Source: Colwellia sp. (lineage in GTDB: Bacteria > Pseudomonadota > Gammaproteobacteria > Enterobacterales > Alteromonadaceae). From it: DNA of 46,543 nt. The notes under the pieces are model-generated. The model made no database searches. It was not told where the DNA came from and saw only the letters and a list, made by a program, of their open reading frames with translations. The DNA lies in NCBI GenBank assembly GCA_013215655.1, contig JABSOX010000043.1, positions 1 through 46,543 on the forward strand. The letters run 5' to 3'. Below, one piece after another: positions 8,650 through 18,580 of the stretch. A program made the position numbers and the translations under genes. The number at the start of each line of letters is the position of its first letter. The stretch's first letter is position 1.

Positions 8650-9174
8650 TTACCCCTCTGAATTCGATTCTGTTATCGCAATATTTGTTTCACGTTCAGC
8701 CCAACAGCCAGAACCGTCTGGAATTAATTCTATAATTTTTACGTTTTTTAAGTCGACAGCGGTGATCCTACCATTATATAACCCTAGGTAATTGCCTACA
8801 GCAACACGGTGCAAGGTTGCATCAGATGCTTCTACCAACGCCCAAGTAACACCAAGTTCACCCAATGTACCGCGCATCGATAAATCACTAATAGCGTACT
8901 TTTCAAGAGGTTGTTTCCTTCGTCTTGGATCGGGGCTTAAACAACCTGACATTTGTTGCATTTTTTCTTGAATCGCTTCCGGCTTTGGTAAATCAAAGGG
9001 ACTACGTAATGATTTAGCATTATAAGAATAATGATTAAAGACAGGTACTTCGGCTATTGGTTTTATATAACTTTTAGTATTCGCCTGCACCGTGGCAATA
9101 TGCTCTTTTAAGTCACTAGTATCATCAAAACATCCTGACAAAAAAACCGTTAATAGTATGGCTAATCTTTTCAT
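8650..9174 (-). CDS. pilP: Type IV pilus assembly lipoprotein PilP
   Basis: A 174-residue inner-membrane lipoprotein that links the PilN/PilO complex to the secretin PilQ. A short signal ends in the lipobox Leu-Ser-Gly-Cys, with the lipidated Cys at about residue 15. The segment SPFDLPKP, typical of PilP, precedes the C-terminal beta domain (about 85-165) with GNYLGLYNGRITAV. It overlaps the end of pilO by 4 bases, indicating translational coupling. Confidence 0.93.
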   Translation of the reverse strand: MKRLAILLTVFLSGCFDDTSDLKEHIATVQANTKSYIKPIAEVPVFNHYSYNAKSLRSPFDLPKPEAIQEKMQQMSGCLSPDPRRRKQPLEKYAISDLSMRGTLGELGVTWALVEASDATLHRVAVGNYLGLYNGRITAVDLKNVKIIELIPDGSGCWAERETNIAITESNSEG

Positions 9175-9767
9175 TTTTCTTCAGCCTCCCTATAACGATA
9201 AGTTTTTGCCTGGAGCTTAAATTTTAATTGGTCATTATCTGCTTTCGACAAATCTATTTCAAAGTCATGTAAAGTAACGATACGTGGCAGTCCTGCTATT
9301 TTACTCACAAAACTACCAAAATCATGATATTTACCAATAACTTCAATATCAATAGGCAATTCTATATAAATTTCTTGTATTATTTCCGGTTGCCAATTCA
9401 ATTTAACAAAATTTAAGGCACTCGTTGTACCAACAAAAGTAATGTCATCAAGTAAACCGGGAATCTCATGACTTTCAGGCAAACTCTTTAATTGTGTAGC
9501 AAACAAAGCTTCCGCTTCAACCATTTGCGCCCGAAATAGCTCTAAATTTGACGCGACATGATACTTAACTTCATACTTTTGTTTAAGCGTTGTTTCCTCA
9601 GCTTCTACACTATTGAGCACATCAATTTTATCACTTATTAAAACAGTAAAGCCTAATCCCATCACTACAATCGCTAAAAAAATGGTTAATACTAATTTCG
9701 CCAACGGTGGCCATTCACCAATATTATCCAGTTCGAGATTATCAAATTGAGAGAGATCTAAATTCAT
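9171..9767 (-). CDS. pilO: Type IV pilus inner-membrane protein PilO
   Basis: A 198-residue bitopic protein with a short cytoplasmic N-terminus, a transmembrane helix at about 22-45, a periplasmic coiled coil, and a ferredoxin-like fold toward the C-terminus. Residues around 143-160, with the KYHDFGSFVSKIAGLPRI segment, match PilO well. PilO pairs with PilN to form the alignment complex. It overlaps pilN and pilP by 4 bases each. Confidence 0.94.
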   Translation of the reverse strand: MNLDLSQFDNLELDNIGEWPPLAKLVLTIFLAIVVMGLGFTVLISDKIDVLNSVEAEETTLKQKYEVKYHVASNLELFRAQMVEAEALFATQLKSLPESHEIPGLLDDITFVGTTSALNFVKLNWQPEIIQEIYIELPIDIEVIGKYHDFGSFVSKIAGLPRIVTLHDFEIDLSKADNDQLKFKLQAKTYRYREAEEK

Positions 9768-10348
9768 TTTTTCTCACCCTTCGTTACTTCTGCTATTGGC
9801 TCAGCATTCAATCCTTTTATGCGTACTCGCATTTTAAAATCACTCAATAATTTACTTTTTGCATCTGTAGAAGTTATAGACTCTAGTGTTGCTTCGGTTA
9901 ATAAATCAGAACGTTCTATTGCCCTAATCATATTAGCTAAATGATTATTTGATTCACTTTTGCCATTGAGTCTTATGATGTTATTTTGTTTTTTCAGTTG
10001 TGTTAAATAAATACCGTTAGGTACAATTTTAGCTAATTCATCTAATACTTGCGTACCAACATTACGACTACGCTGTAATTGTTCAACAACACTAGTTCTT
10101 TCTTGTAATGCTTTTTTCTTAGCATTTAACGTTTTAATTTCACCGATACGAATATCGAGCAACTTAATTTCATTTTGCAAAAATTGGTTGCGAGTATTTT
10201 GACCATCAATTTGTGCCTGAAAAATTTGACTAACAATAAAAACAAATGCAAAGGCACCTAAAGCAACTGCAGCAAGAATAGTAAAAAATTCTCTTTGTTT
10301 GGCTTTTTCCGCTTCTTCACGCCATGGAAGTAAATTTATATATGCCAT
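9764..10348 (-). CDS. pilN: Type IV pilus inner-membrane protein PilN
   Basis: A 194-residue protein. The N-terminal cytoplasmic motif INLLPWREE (4-12) is the known PilM-binding peptide. A transmembrane helix covers about 22-43, followed by a periplasmic coiled coil and a ferredoxin-like domain. The start overlaps the 3' end of pilM by 13 bases, so translation is probably coupled. Confidence 0.95.
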   Translation of the reverse strand: MAYINLLPWREEAEKAKQREFFTILAAVALGAFAFVFIVSQIFQAQIDGQNTRNQFLQNEIKLLDIRIGEIKTLNAKKKALQERTSVVEQLQRSRNVGTQVLDELAKIVPNGIYLTQLKKQNNIIRLNGKSESNNHLANMIRAIERSDLLTEATLESITSTDAKSKLLSDFKMRVRIKGLNAEPIAEVTKGEKK

Positions 10349-11415
10349 GAACTAAAGCTCCTTAACGCTAACCCCGTAGCAACCATAAATTTAGGTGCAT
10401 TACGTTCAACTTCATCACTGTTTATTGTTTTGCCCATTTTCATATTAGCAAAAGGATTAGCAATGACCGTATGTATCCCTAACTCCTCGGTTAATAATTT
10501 TTGCACGTCTTCAACTAGAGCAGTTCCACCAGAGATAACTAAATAATCAACCTTTTCTTTACCACTAGATGTTAGAAACATTTGTATTGCGCGGCGAATT
10601 TGTTGCACCAAAATAGTGTGATAAGGCGCTAGTACCTCAAAGGTATAATTTGGCGGGAGATCATTATCTATTTTTGCTTGCTCTGCTTCTTCAAATGTTT
10701 TGTTGTAGTAAGAAACAATCGAACGTGTATATTGCTCACTACCAAATATTTGGTCCCTGCTATAAATATGCTCTCCAGCATCAGTCACTGAGAATAGAGT
10801 CATCACTGCGCCAATATCTACTGTTGCAACAATTTTATCAACAGCATCATCAGGCAATAACGATAAAACAAGGTCAAAGGGACGGCTAACAGCATAAGAT
10901 TCAACGTCGACTACTTTAGTATTAAAGCCGCCATGCTCTAATGCTGATACTCGGGCTTCTACAGACTCGGTGCGCGCCGCACTCAACAATACATTTATTT
11001 TAGTGGGATCTGATTCATTAACATCTAACGATTCAAAATCAAGACTAACTTCATCAAGAGGATAAGGAATTAAACTGTCAGCTTCTATTTCAATTTGACT
11101 GGCAAGTTCCTGCTCGTTTAAAGCAACATCCATATAAATAACTTTGGTTATTACCGTTTGTCCAGAGACAGCAACAGCAGCATCACTCACTGTAGCTGGT
11201 ATTTTTTTACGCAGTTTTGCAATGACTTTGCCAACTGCCTCGATGTCTTGAATTTCACGGTCGATAATGGCACCTCTTGGCATCGTCTCTTCAACTAATG
11301 CTTCAAGTACATAGCCATCATTTCCTTGATGTAACAAAACGGCTTTAATACTATGTGAACCAATATCGATCCCCACAATTAAAGAGGCTTTCTTTTTCCA
11401 TAGACTACTTAACAT
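10336..11415 (-). CDS. pilM: Type IV pilus actin-like ATPase PilM
   Basis: A 359-residue cytoplasmic actin/FtsA-fold protein that binds the PilN N-terminus and connects the pilus motor to the alignment complex. The phosphate-binding loop GIDIGSHSIKAV is at 15-26, a second nucleotide motif (TVDIGAVMT) lies near 200, and the adenosine motif (ISGGTALV) near 300. It is the first gene of the pil operon. A TAGGA ribosome site precedes the ATG. Confidence 0.95.
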   Translation of the reverse strand: MLSSLWKKKASLIVGIDIGSHSIKAVLLHQGNDGYVLEALVEETMPRGAIIDREIQDIEAVGKVIAKLRKKIPATVSDAAVAVSGQTVITKVIYMDVALNEQELASQIEIEADSLIPYPLDEVSLDFESLDVNESDPTKINVLLSAARTESVEARVSALEHGGFNTKVVDVESYAVSRPFDLVLSLLPDDAVDKIVATVDIGAVMTLFSVTDAGEHIYSRDQIFGSEQYTRSIVSYYNKTFEEAEQAKIDNDLPPNYTFEVLAPYHTILVQQIRRAIQMFLTSSGKEKVDYLVISGGTALVEDVQKLLTEELGIHTVIANPFANMKMGKTINSDEVERNAPKFMVATGLALRSFSSWHI

Positions 11416-11541
11416 AAAATCCTACTAGATAATTTTATTATAGAGATAATAGGCGCAATTTTAATATAAATACATTTATTACATGCTTTTACAGGATATA
11501 CTAGTAATATTAGACGATTTTATAATTTATCGAGTTTTTTT
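11416..11541. promoter_or_regulatory. Divergent promoter region pilM / mrcA
   Basis: On the minus strand a TATAAT box (plus coordinates 11437-11442) lies 21 bases before the pilM ATG, with a weak TTAAAA 16 bases upstream of it; this is a plausible sigma-70 promoter for pilM. On the mrcA side the sequence is very AT-rich and ends in a T-run directly before the TTG start. No clear box could be chosen there. Divergence of pilM and mrcA is conserved in gammaproteobacteria. Confidence 0.45.
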
Positions 11542-14088
11542 TTGTTTTCATTAAAACGCCTACTTAAAATAGGTCTCAGTGCGACGTTAATTGCCCTTCT
11601 ATCACTTGCCGGATTGTATATAACTATGCGCAGTGAATTGCCCAGTGTTGTTGTTTTAAAAGACATCAAATGGCAAACACCAATGAAAATATATAGCACG
11701 GAAGGGCTACTTATTTCTCAATTTGGCGAGAAAAAGCGAATTCCTCTAACCTTAAATGAAATGCCGAAGTCTCTTATCAATGCTATTTTAGCAACAGAAG
11801 ATAATCGTTTTTATCAACATTTTGGTATTGATCCCATCGGTATTGCTCGTGCTGTTTTTGCAAAACTCATCGGTAAGAGTAAAGGTGGCGCCAGTACCAT
11901 CACTCAACAAGTCGCTCGAAATTTCTTTTTAAGCTCAGAAGTAACCTATACACGCAAAATTAAAGAAGTTTTTCTATCATTTCACATTGAAAGTTTACTC
12001 AGCAAAGATGAAATACTGAGCCTATATATGAATAAAATCCCCCTAGGGTATCGTTCATTTGGTTTTGGCGCAGCGGCGCAAGTATATTATGGTAAAAACG
12101 TAAAAGAATTAACGCTTGCCCAAGTCGCGGTATTGGCGGGTTTACCTAAGGCACCATCAACATTAAATCCTATTCGTTCCCCAGAACGCGCTAAAGCCCG
12201 CAGAGCAGTTGTTTTACAACGCATGTTTGTAACTGGCTATATCACTTCGCAAGAATTTGAACAGGCCAACAAAGCCCCAATCACAGGTAAACGACATGGT
12301 GCAGAGATTGAACTGAGTGCCCCGTACATAGCTGAAATGGCTCATCAAGAAATGATCTCCCTGTATGGAAAAGAACAAGCCTATACCGGTGGTTATCGAG
12401 TATTTACGACGGTATCAGCAGATTTACAACGCGCTGCACAACATGCGGTATCCAAAAACCTCATAAATTATGACCAACGACACGGTTATCGCGGCCCTAT
12501 TAAACAACTACGCCCAGAACTTACATTCGATAAAACTGTAAAAAATATTGATGAATTCAGCACACCACTTACCAATGAAGAAATAAATCAGACCTTAGCT
12601 CAAACAAAAGCATATCAGTATCTTCAACCTGCCATCGTGACAGATATAGCTGATGATTTTGTCTCCATTCAACTCAAAGGAAACATTGAAGGTATTATTC
12701 CTTGGACGGGTTTATCTTGGGCGAGAGAATTTATTCATGATAAAAAGCAGGGTACAGCCCCAAAAGTAGCTCATGAAATATTAACTTATGGAGATGTCAT
12801 TTTAGTTACTAAAACTAATGACGAATATCGTTTAAGCCAACTACCACAAGCAAGTGCTTCTTTAGTTTCTTTATCAACCGATAACGGTTCAATAAAAGCT
12901 GCCGTAGGTGGTTTTAGTTTCAAACAAAGTCAATTTAACCGTGTTACTCAGGCAAAACGACAAGTAGGTTCAAATATTAAACCTTTTGTATATTCCGCAG
13001 CTTTTGATAATGGTTTTACGTTAGCATCATTAGTCAATGATGCGCCCATCAATCAATGGGATAAAACAACAGGTGTTATTTGGCGCCCTCAAAACTCTCC
13101 TCCAACATATTTGGGTCCTATACGAGTACGGTTAGCGCTTGCTCAATCAAAAAATGTTATTGCCGTCAGGTTATTTCGTGAAGTAGGGTTAAGTAAAATA
13201 ATTGATCATTTAGCAAACTTTGGTTTTGCTCCTAATGAACTTCCCAAAAATGAGTCTCTCGCTTTAGGTTCTGCTTCGTTAACTCCGCTTGAAGTTGCGA
13301 CAGGTTACGCTACATTTGCTAATGGTGGTTTCCTAATCAAACCTTTTTTAATTGAACGAATAGAAGATTCATTTGGTGAAACGCTTTTTACGGAAAGTCC
13401 ACAAATTGCATGTGATGATTGCAATGAAAGCATTCAACAAGACATTCCTCAATTAACCGCGCAGACACCAGCAGAACAGCCTGACAATTCAATTTATAAT
13501 ACGGTAAAAGTTAATAAAGCTGAACGCGTTATAAGTCCGCAAAATGCCTTCTTAACAACTCAAGCGATGAATTCAGTGATCTGGGGAGCTGACTGGCGAT
13601 TTAAACCTTATTGGCAAGGTACCGGTTTTAGGGCAAGAGAGTTAGGCCGCAGAGACATTGCAGGAAAAACAGGTACAACAAATGATGCAAAGGATGCATG
13701 GTTTTCTGGGTTTAGCCGTCGATTGGTTACTACCACTTGGATTGGTTTTGATAATCCGGGTCGGGAGTTAGGCAGAACCTCTAGTAACAGTAATTTAGGA
13801 AAAGGCCAAGTAATAGGTGCTGAAGCTGGTGCAAGGTCAGCGCAACCCGCATGGATAAGCTTTATGGCAGAAGCTTTACAAGACTATCCTGTTGAGCCTT
13901 TTGAACAACCCGACGGAGTTTTATCCGTTCGGATTGATAAGGCAACAGGAAAGCTCACCAATAAAACTGATAAAACCAGTCGCTTTGAATATTTCGCGGT
14001 GGGTACCGCCCCAACTGAATATGTCACTGAAGATAATAGTGGAGCTATACTTGATGGTGGTGAAACCGTTGAAGAAGATATATTTTAA
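11542..14088 (+). CDS. mrcA: Penicillin-binding protein 1A
   Basis: An 848-residue bifunctional peptidoglycan synthase. A transmembrane anchor at about 9-28 precedes a glycosyltransferase (GT51) domain with catalytic Glu86 in ATEDNRFYQH and GGASTITQQ at 115-123. An OB-like insertion covers about 310-430. The transpeptidase has S477-x-x-K480, SKN at 536-538 and KTGTT at 709-713. The start is a TTG: no ATG or GTG lies between it and the previous in-frame region that would keep the anchor, and the ribosome site is only a GAG 7 bases upstream. Length agrees with other PBP1A proteins. Low-efficiency initiation is likely. Confidence 0.95.
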   Translation: MFSLKRLLKIGLSATLIALLSLAGLYITMRSELPSVVVLKDIKWQTPMKIYSTEGLLISQFGEKKRIPLTLNEMPKSLINAILATEDNRFYQHFGIDPIGIARAVFAKLIGKSKGGASTITQQVARNFFLSSEVTYTRKIKEVFLSFHIESLLSKDEILSLYMNKIPLGYRSFGFGAAAQVYYGKNVKELTLAQVAVLAGLPKAPSTLNPIRSPERAKARRAVVLQRMFVTGYITSQEFEQANKAPITGKRHGAEIELSAPYIAEMAHQEMISLYGKEQAYTGGYRVFTTVSADLQRAAQHAVSKNLINYDQRHGYRGPIKQLRPELTFDKTVKNIDEFSTPLTNEEINQTLAQTKAYQYLQPAIVTDIADDFVSIQLKGNIEGIIPWTGLSWAREFIHDKKQGTAPKVAHEILTYGDVILVTKTNDEYRLSQLPQASASLVSLSTDNGSIKAAVGGFSFKQSQFNRVTQAKRQVGSNIKPFVYSAAFDNGFTLASLVNDAPINQWDKTTGVIWRPQNSPPTYLGPIRVRLALAQSKNVIAVRLFREVGLSKIIDHLANFGFAPNELPKNESLALGSASLTPLEVATGYATFANGGFLIKPFLIERIEDSFGETLFTESPQIACDDCNESIQQDIPQLTAQTPAEQPDNSIYNTVKVNKAERVISPQNAFLTTQAMNSVIWGADWRFKPYWQGTGFRARELGRRDIAGKTGTTNDAKDAWFSGFSRRLVTTTWIGFDNPGRELGRTSSNSNLGKGQVIGAEAGARSAQPAWISFMAEALQDYPVEPFEQPDGVLSVRIDKATGKLTNKTDKTSRFEYFAVGTAPTEYVTEDNSGAILDGGETVEEDIF

Positions 14089-14561
14089 TAAAGTTGCTGC
14101 ACATCTTTATACATGCCCTACGTGACGCTTTTTCGGGTTAATTCAATACGCTGCCTCAGGGAAATTTATTTAAATGATCTTAGGGCAGTTAAGTTTCGAT
14201 AGAACAATTATCCATTAACGTATACTTATTGAATTAACTAGAGCATAAAATATTCCATATTCATCTATCCTCTTTACCTAGCCAGCCCTTATAAAGCACT
14301 GATACCCTCTTTTAAAAGCACCACCACTAACATCCTGATCTATAAGTGTTAATTCACAATTATTATCACGTGATCATTCATTTACACCAGTTTCCCTTTT
14401 TAACACCTATAATGACAACGTTGCCATTCATGAAATTCACTATGTAAACTTTCACAACGAAAGAAATTTTACTTTCGTTTTAGTTAATATTCGCCTAGAA
14501 TGGCGCCGTAATAACGCACCCATTTAATTTTAACCTGTCACACCTCAGGAGAGCACTTGCT
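14089..14561. promoter_or_regulatory. mrcA-pckA spacer with pckA control region
   Basis: No gene was found in this spacer; a 29-codon ORF starting near 14114 lacks a ribosome site. The part near pckA holds an 8-bp inverted repeat, AACGAAAG (14456-14463) and CTTTCGTT (14472-14479). Just downstream is TAGAAT (14496-14501), which can serve as a -10. The repeat would cover the -35 region and could be an operator. A palindrome ATCACGTGAT is at 14365-14374. The ribosome site CAGGAGAG lies well placed before the pckA ATG. No clear terminator for mrcA was seen. Confidence 0.4.
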
Positions 14562-16172
14562 ATGACCACTTTGGAAAACTCAATTGATCTGTCTCAATAC
14601 GGCATTAATAACGCAGCAGAAATTGTTTACAATCCATCTTACGAGTTACTTTTTGCAGAAGAAACACAAGCAGGCCTCGAAGGCTTTGATAAGGGCGTAG
14701 AAACTGAACTGGGTGCAGTCAATGTTGATACTGGTATATTTACTGGCCGCTCTCCAAAAGATAAATATATCGTTCGTGACGATGTATCTCGCGATACCGT
14801 TTGGTGGTCAGATCAAGGTAAAAATGATAACAAACCAATGACTCAAGAAACTTGGGAACATTTAAAAGGTTTGGTAACGACACAATTATCAGGCAAACGT
14901 TTATTTGTTGTTGATACCTATTGTGGTGCAAATGATGATACACGCTTGAAAGTACGTTTTGTCACAGAAGTTGCGTGGCAAGCGCATTTTGTTAAAAATA
15001 TGTTTATCCGCCCAAGTGAAGAAGAACTGAAAAGTTACGAACCTGATTTCATCGTAATGAACGGCGCTAAAACAGTAAATGATAAATGGCAAGAACAAGG
15101 TCTTAATTCAGAGAACTTTGTTGCCTTTAACTTAACAGAAAAAGTCCAGTTAATAGGCGGTACTTGGTACGGCGGTGAAATGAAAAAAGGTATGTTCTCT
15201 ATGATGAACTACTACCTTCCACTGCAAGGTATCGCATCAATGCATTGTAGTGCCAATGTCGGTAAAGACGGCGATACAGCAATATTTTTTGGTTTATCTG
15301 GTACCGGTAAAACAACACTTTCTACCGATCCAAAACGTCAACTAATCGGTGATGATGAACACGGTTGGGATGATAACGGCGTATTTAACTTTGAAGGGGG
15401 TTGTTACGCAAAAACAATTAACCTTAGCAAAGAAAACGAACCCGATATCTATAATGCAATTCGTCGTGATGCATTATTAGAAAACGTTACTGTTGATGCT
15501 GATGGTACTATTGATTTTGATGATAATTCGAAAACAGAAAACACCCGTGTTTCTTACCCTATTCATCATATAGATAACATCGTTAAACCAATTTCTCGAG
15601 CCGGTCATGCTAAGAAAGTTATCTTTTTAACCGCAGATGCTTTTGGTGTATTACCCCCAGTAGCTAAGTTAACGCCAGAACAAACTGAATATTACTTCCT
15701 TTCAGGTTTTACCGCTAAATTAGCAGGTACTGAGCGAGGTATAACAGAACCAACACCAACATTTTCAAGCTGTTTTGGTGCAGCCTTCCTAAGCTTACAT
15801 CCAACTCAATATGCAGAAGTATTGCAAAAGCGTATGCAAGCTGTAGGAGCAGAAGCTTACTTGGTAAATACTGGCTGGAACGGCACTGGCAAGCGTATTT
15901 CAATTAAAGCCACTCGTGCCATCATTGATGCTATTTTAGATGGTTCAATTGATAATACTGAAACAACGGTTATTCCAATGTTTAATTTGGCTGTACCAAA
16001 TTCAGTGGCAGGCGTAGAAGGTGATATCCTAGATCCAAGAAATACCTACAGCGATCAAACTGAATGGCATAATAAAGCTGTCGATTTGGCCAAACGTTTT
16101 GTTAATAACTTTGATAAGTTCACTGATACTGACAACGGTAAGTCATTAGTTGCTGCTGGACCGCAATTATAA
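14562..16172 (+). CDS. pckA: Phosphoenolpyruvate carboxykinase (ATP)
   Basis: A 536-residue enzyme for the first committed step of gluconeogenesis: oxaloacetate plus ATP gives phosphoenolpyruvate, CO2 and ADP. It shows the substrate-binding TGRSPKDKY at 61-69, MHCSANVG at 227-234, the P-loop GLSGTGKTT at 244-252, and the metal-binding DDEHGW at 264-269. Length and motifs match the ATP-dependent, monomeric bacterial type. The gene stands alone, with its own upstream region and a terminator behind. Confidence 0.98.
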   Translation: MTTLENSIDLSQYGINNAAEIVYNPSYELLFAEETQAGLEGFDKGVETELGAVNVDTGIFTGRSPKDKYIVRDDVSRDTVWWSDQGKNDNKPMTQETWEHLKGLVTTQLSGKRLFVVDTYCGANDDTRLKVRFVTEVAWQAHFVKNMFIRPSEEELKSYEPDFIVMNGAKTVNDKWQEQGLNSENFVAFNLTEKVQLIGGTWYGGEMKKGMFSMMNYYLPLQGIASMHCSANVGKDGDTAIFFGLSGTGKTTLSTDPKRQLIGDDEHGWDDNGVFNFEGGCYAKTINLSKENEPDIYNAIRRDALLENVTVDADGTIDFDDNSKTENTRVSYPIHHIDNIVKPISRAGHAKKVIFLTADAFGVLPPVAKLTPEQTEYYFLSGFTAKLAGTERGITEPTPTFSSCFGAAFLSLHPTQYAEVLQKRMQAVGAEAYLVNTGWNGTGKRISIKATRAIIDAILDGSIDNTETTVIPMFNLAVPNSVAGVEGDILDPRNTYSDQTEWHNKAVDLAKRFVNNFDKFTDTDNGKSLVAAGPQL

Positions 16173-16251
16173 AATATAGTCTAGAAAGAAGTAAGTATTG
16201 GCGTTTGTCCAAACTCCTCTTTGGATTTGACTGACCATTTATTTTGAACAT

Positions 16252-16280
16252 AAAACCGCTTAATTGCGGTTTTTTATTTT
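16252..16280. terminator. Intrinsic terminator of pckA
   Basis: An 8-bp stem, AAAACCGC (16252-16259) with GCGGTTTT (16266-16273), encloses a 6-base loop and is followed by TTATTTT. It ends pckA. The A-run on its left may also let it stop the convergent envZ transcript. Confidence 0.9.
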
Positions 16281-16324
16281 ATAGTGGGTGTTACAGTTGT
16301 GGCTTTGAAGGTTTATTTAGAGAC

Positions 16325-17611
16325 TTATTTTATAGGTAGGAGAACTTTAGCCTGTAATCCGCCTTCACTTCGATTAGATAAAATAACACGTCCACCATGA
16401 CTATCAACAATGCGTTTAATAATAGCCAACCCTAAGCCACTACCTTCTCCACCTCGTGCTTTGTCTCCTTGTGTAAATGGCTGAAATAACCTTTCCATAT
16501 CAGCTTCAGGAATACCGGGGCCTCGATCATTGATAGTGAAAAATGCTACATTTTTATCTACTCCTGAATTTACGCTAATATCTCCATCACTATAACGTAG
16601 AGCATTTTGTATTAAATTAGCTGCAACACGTTTCATTGCAACATATTTAAGTGGAATTTCAGGCATTGGCTCACTTGTATAAGCTATATTTCGATCCGCA
16701 GGAGTTTCAGTTTGTAATACTTCTTGCAACAATACGTTTAAGTCATCAAACTCAGCTTTATCTTTACTATCATGACGAATGTAATCAATGAATTGGTCAA
16801 TGATATTATTCATATCATCAATGTCACTTTCAATGCCTTCTTTGAGAAATTCGTCTTGTGCTGACATCATCTCAGTCGCTAAACGAATTCTTGTTAAAGG
16901 TGTTCTCAAATCATGAGAAATGCCTGCCATCAATAAATTACGGTCATCTTCCAATTGCATAATACCCTTAGACATATGATTAAAAGCTTGAGTTACTGCG
17001 ACAATCTCCGTAGTTCCTCGTTCTAATAATGGCTCTGGGAAATCGCCTCGTCCTACGTCTTCTGCCGCACGTTGTAGTGATTTTAATGGTCGGTTTAATT
17101 GTCTAACAAATAACCAGCCACCGGCAACACTTAAAACACCTAAGATTATAAGTACAACAACCAAAGGGGAAAAATTTTCTTCTTCTAATCCTAACAATGG
17201 GATTTTCACCCACCAATTTGGCGCTTGTGGTGGTCGGATCCAAAATAAGTACTCATCACCTTGTGAAATTCTTACCTCAGCTGGACCACCCAATAATGCA
17301 GACATTTCATTAGATCTAAATGGATAACGAACAGCATCACTCAGGCCTAGTTGCAATGCTTTTTTTTCCCGGTAAACGCCAATACCTGTTTCACGGTGAA
17401 AAGCTTCTGCCATTGCAGGCCTTAGTGTTGGATCATCAACATCAATAAATACAGCGCGAATTTGTTTCGCTAATAATTGATTTATTTGTTGAGAATTTGG
17501 CTGAAGAATATAAACAGCAATTGAAATATATGAAACAACTTGATTGATCAGTAATAGTACACCAATTAAAAGAACGGTTTGACCAAATGCACTACGGGGC
17601 AATATTTTCAT
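16325..17611 (-). CDS. envZ: Osmosensor histidine kinase EnvZ
   Basis: A 428-residue sensor kinase, partner of OmpR. Transmembrane helix 1 is at about 12-34, a periplasmic part at 36-146, helix 2 at about 148-169, and HAMP at 170-222. The dimerisation/phosphoacceptor helix [12 protein letters not shown] has phospho-His233. The ATPase domain shows NLIQNAL (N box), NDRGPGIP (G1) and [10 protein letters not shown] (G2). It lies 110 bases after ompR rather than overlapping it as in enterobacteria, and a terminator-like hairpin stands in that gap. Confidence 0.93.
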   Translation of the reverse strand: MKILPRSAFGQTVLLIGVLLLINQVVSYISIAVYILQPNSQQINQLLAKQIRAVFIDVDDPTLRPAMAEAFHRETGIGVYREKKALQLGLSDAVRYPFRSNEMSALLGGPAEVRISQGDEYLFWIRPPQAPNWWVKIPLLGLEEENFSPLVVVLIILGVLSVAGGWLFVRQLNRPLKSLQRAAEDVGRGDFPEPLLERGTTEIVAVTQAFNHMSKGIMQLEDDRNLLMAGISHDLRTPLTRIRLATEMMSAQDEFLKEGIESDIDDMNNIIDQFIDYIRHDSKDKAEFDDLNVLLQEVLQTETPADRNIAYTSEPMPEIPLKYVAMKRVAANLIQNALRYSDGDISVNSGVDKNVAFFTINDRGPGIPEADMERLFQPFTQGDKARGGEGSGLGLAIIKRIVDSHGGRVILSNRSEGGLQAKVLLPIK

Positions 17612-17670
17612 TAAAACATCAGTTATTGATAAAGTGAATAAAACAAAACTTTGGGATTCTAAGCTCTACG

Positions 17671-17706
17671 AAAAAATATCGCTAGTATCAATAAGACCTA
17701 GCGATA
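17671..17706 (-). terminator. Intrinsic terminator between ompR and envZ
   Basis: On the minus strand a perfect 9-bp stem, TATCGCTAG and CTAGCGATA (plus coordinates 17698-17706 and 17677-17685), closes a 12-base loop. It is followed at once by six T residues (17676-17671). It starts 15 bases after the ompR stop, so most ompR transcripts should end before envZ. Confidence 0.8.
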
Positions 17707-17721
17707 ATTCATTGATTAACT

Positions 17722-18441
17722 TTATGACTTTCCTTCTGGAACAAATACATAACCTAGTCCCCAAACCGTTTGTATATAACGTGGTTTGGCAGGATCTTCT
17801 TCAAGCATTCGTCGTAAACGAGAAACTTGCACGTCAATACTACGCTCTAATGCTGAATAATCTCTACCACGTGCTAAATTCATTAATTTATCACGAGAAA
17901 GCGGCTCTCTTGGGTGCGTGACCAAGGCTTTTAGTACAGCAAACTCGCCACTGGTCAGTGGCATATTAATATCACCTTTTTGCATTTCACGTGTGGCAAG
18001 ATTTAATTGATATTCACCAAAAGAAACTAAGCTTTCCTCCATACTTGGAGCACCAGGAGCTTCTTGCACCCGTCGTCTTAATACCGCTTTAATTCTTGCT
18101 AATAACTCACGAGGGTTAAAAGGTTTCGGCATATAATCATCTGCGCCAAGCTCTAAACCTATAATACGGTCAACCTCATCACCTTTAGCAGTAAGCATAA
18201 CAATAGGGATATCATTTGAGTTCTGACGTAAACGACGACAAATGGTTAAGCCATCTTCACCGGGTAACATCAAATCTAAAACTAATATATGGAAATTTTC
18301 TCGCTCCAATAAACGATCCATTTGTTCTGAGTTTGCTGCACAACGTACCACAAAGCCTTGCTCTACTAAATAACGCTCTAGTAGTGCACGTAAACGCATG
18401 TCATCATCTACAACTAAAACTTTAGGAGTTTCATTTCCCAT
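17722..18441 (-). CDS. ompR: Response regulator OmpR
   Basis: A 239-residue DNA-binding response regulator of the OmpR/PhoB class. The receiver domain has the acidic pocket DDD (12-14), phospho-Asp56 in VLDLMLP, and the conserved Lys in MPKPF. A C-terminal winged helix (about 135-235) contains RSIDVQVSRLRRMLEEDP and the ending GLGYVFVPEGKS typical of OmpR. EnvZ is encoded downstream. It controls porin and envelope genes in relatives. Confidence 0.95.
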   Translation of the reverse strand: MGNETPKVLVVDDDMRLRALLERYLVEQGFVVRCAANSEQMDRLLERENFHILVLDLMLPGEDGLTICRRLRQNSNDIPIVMLTAKGDEVDRIIGLELGADDYMPKPFNPRELLARIKAVLRRRVQEAPGAPSMEESLVSFGEYQLNLATREMQKGDINMPLTSGEFAVLKALVTHPREPLSRDKLMNLARGRDYSALERSIDVQVSRLRRMLEEDPAKPRYIQTVWGLGYVFVPEGKS

Positions 18442-18580
18442 AAGGCACCTTTAAATATATTATCGACTAAGCCTACTATAAGGCCTACCTGTTAAAAATT
18501 ATAAAACTAGTATGTATCAAAATTATCATTTTTGTTACAAATTATTAATTCTCTTCGTGAAACTAAGCTGCCAATCAATT

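Noticed and set aside
14114-14203. 29-codon plus-strand ORF after mrcA
   Set aside because: No ribosome site, no recognisable sequence and no context supporting translation.
14345-14374. Possible CRP site upstream of pckA
   Set aside because: Only one half resembles TCACA; the other half matches two of five positions.
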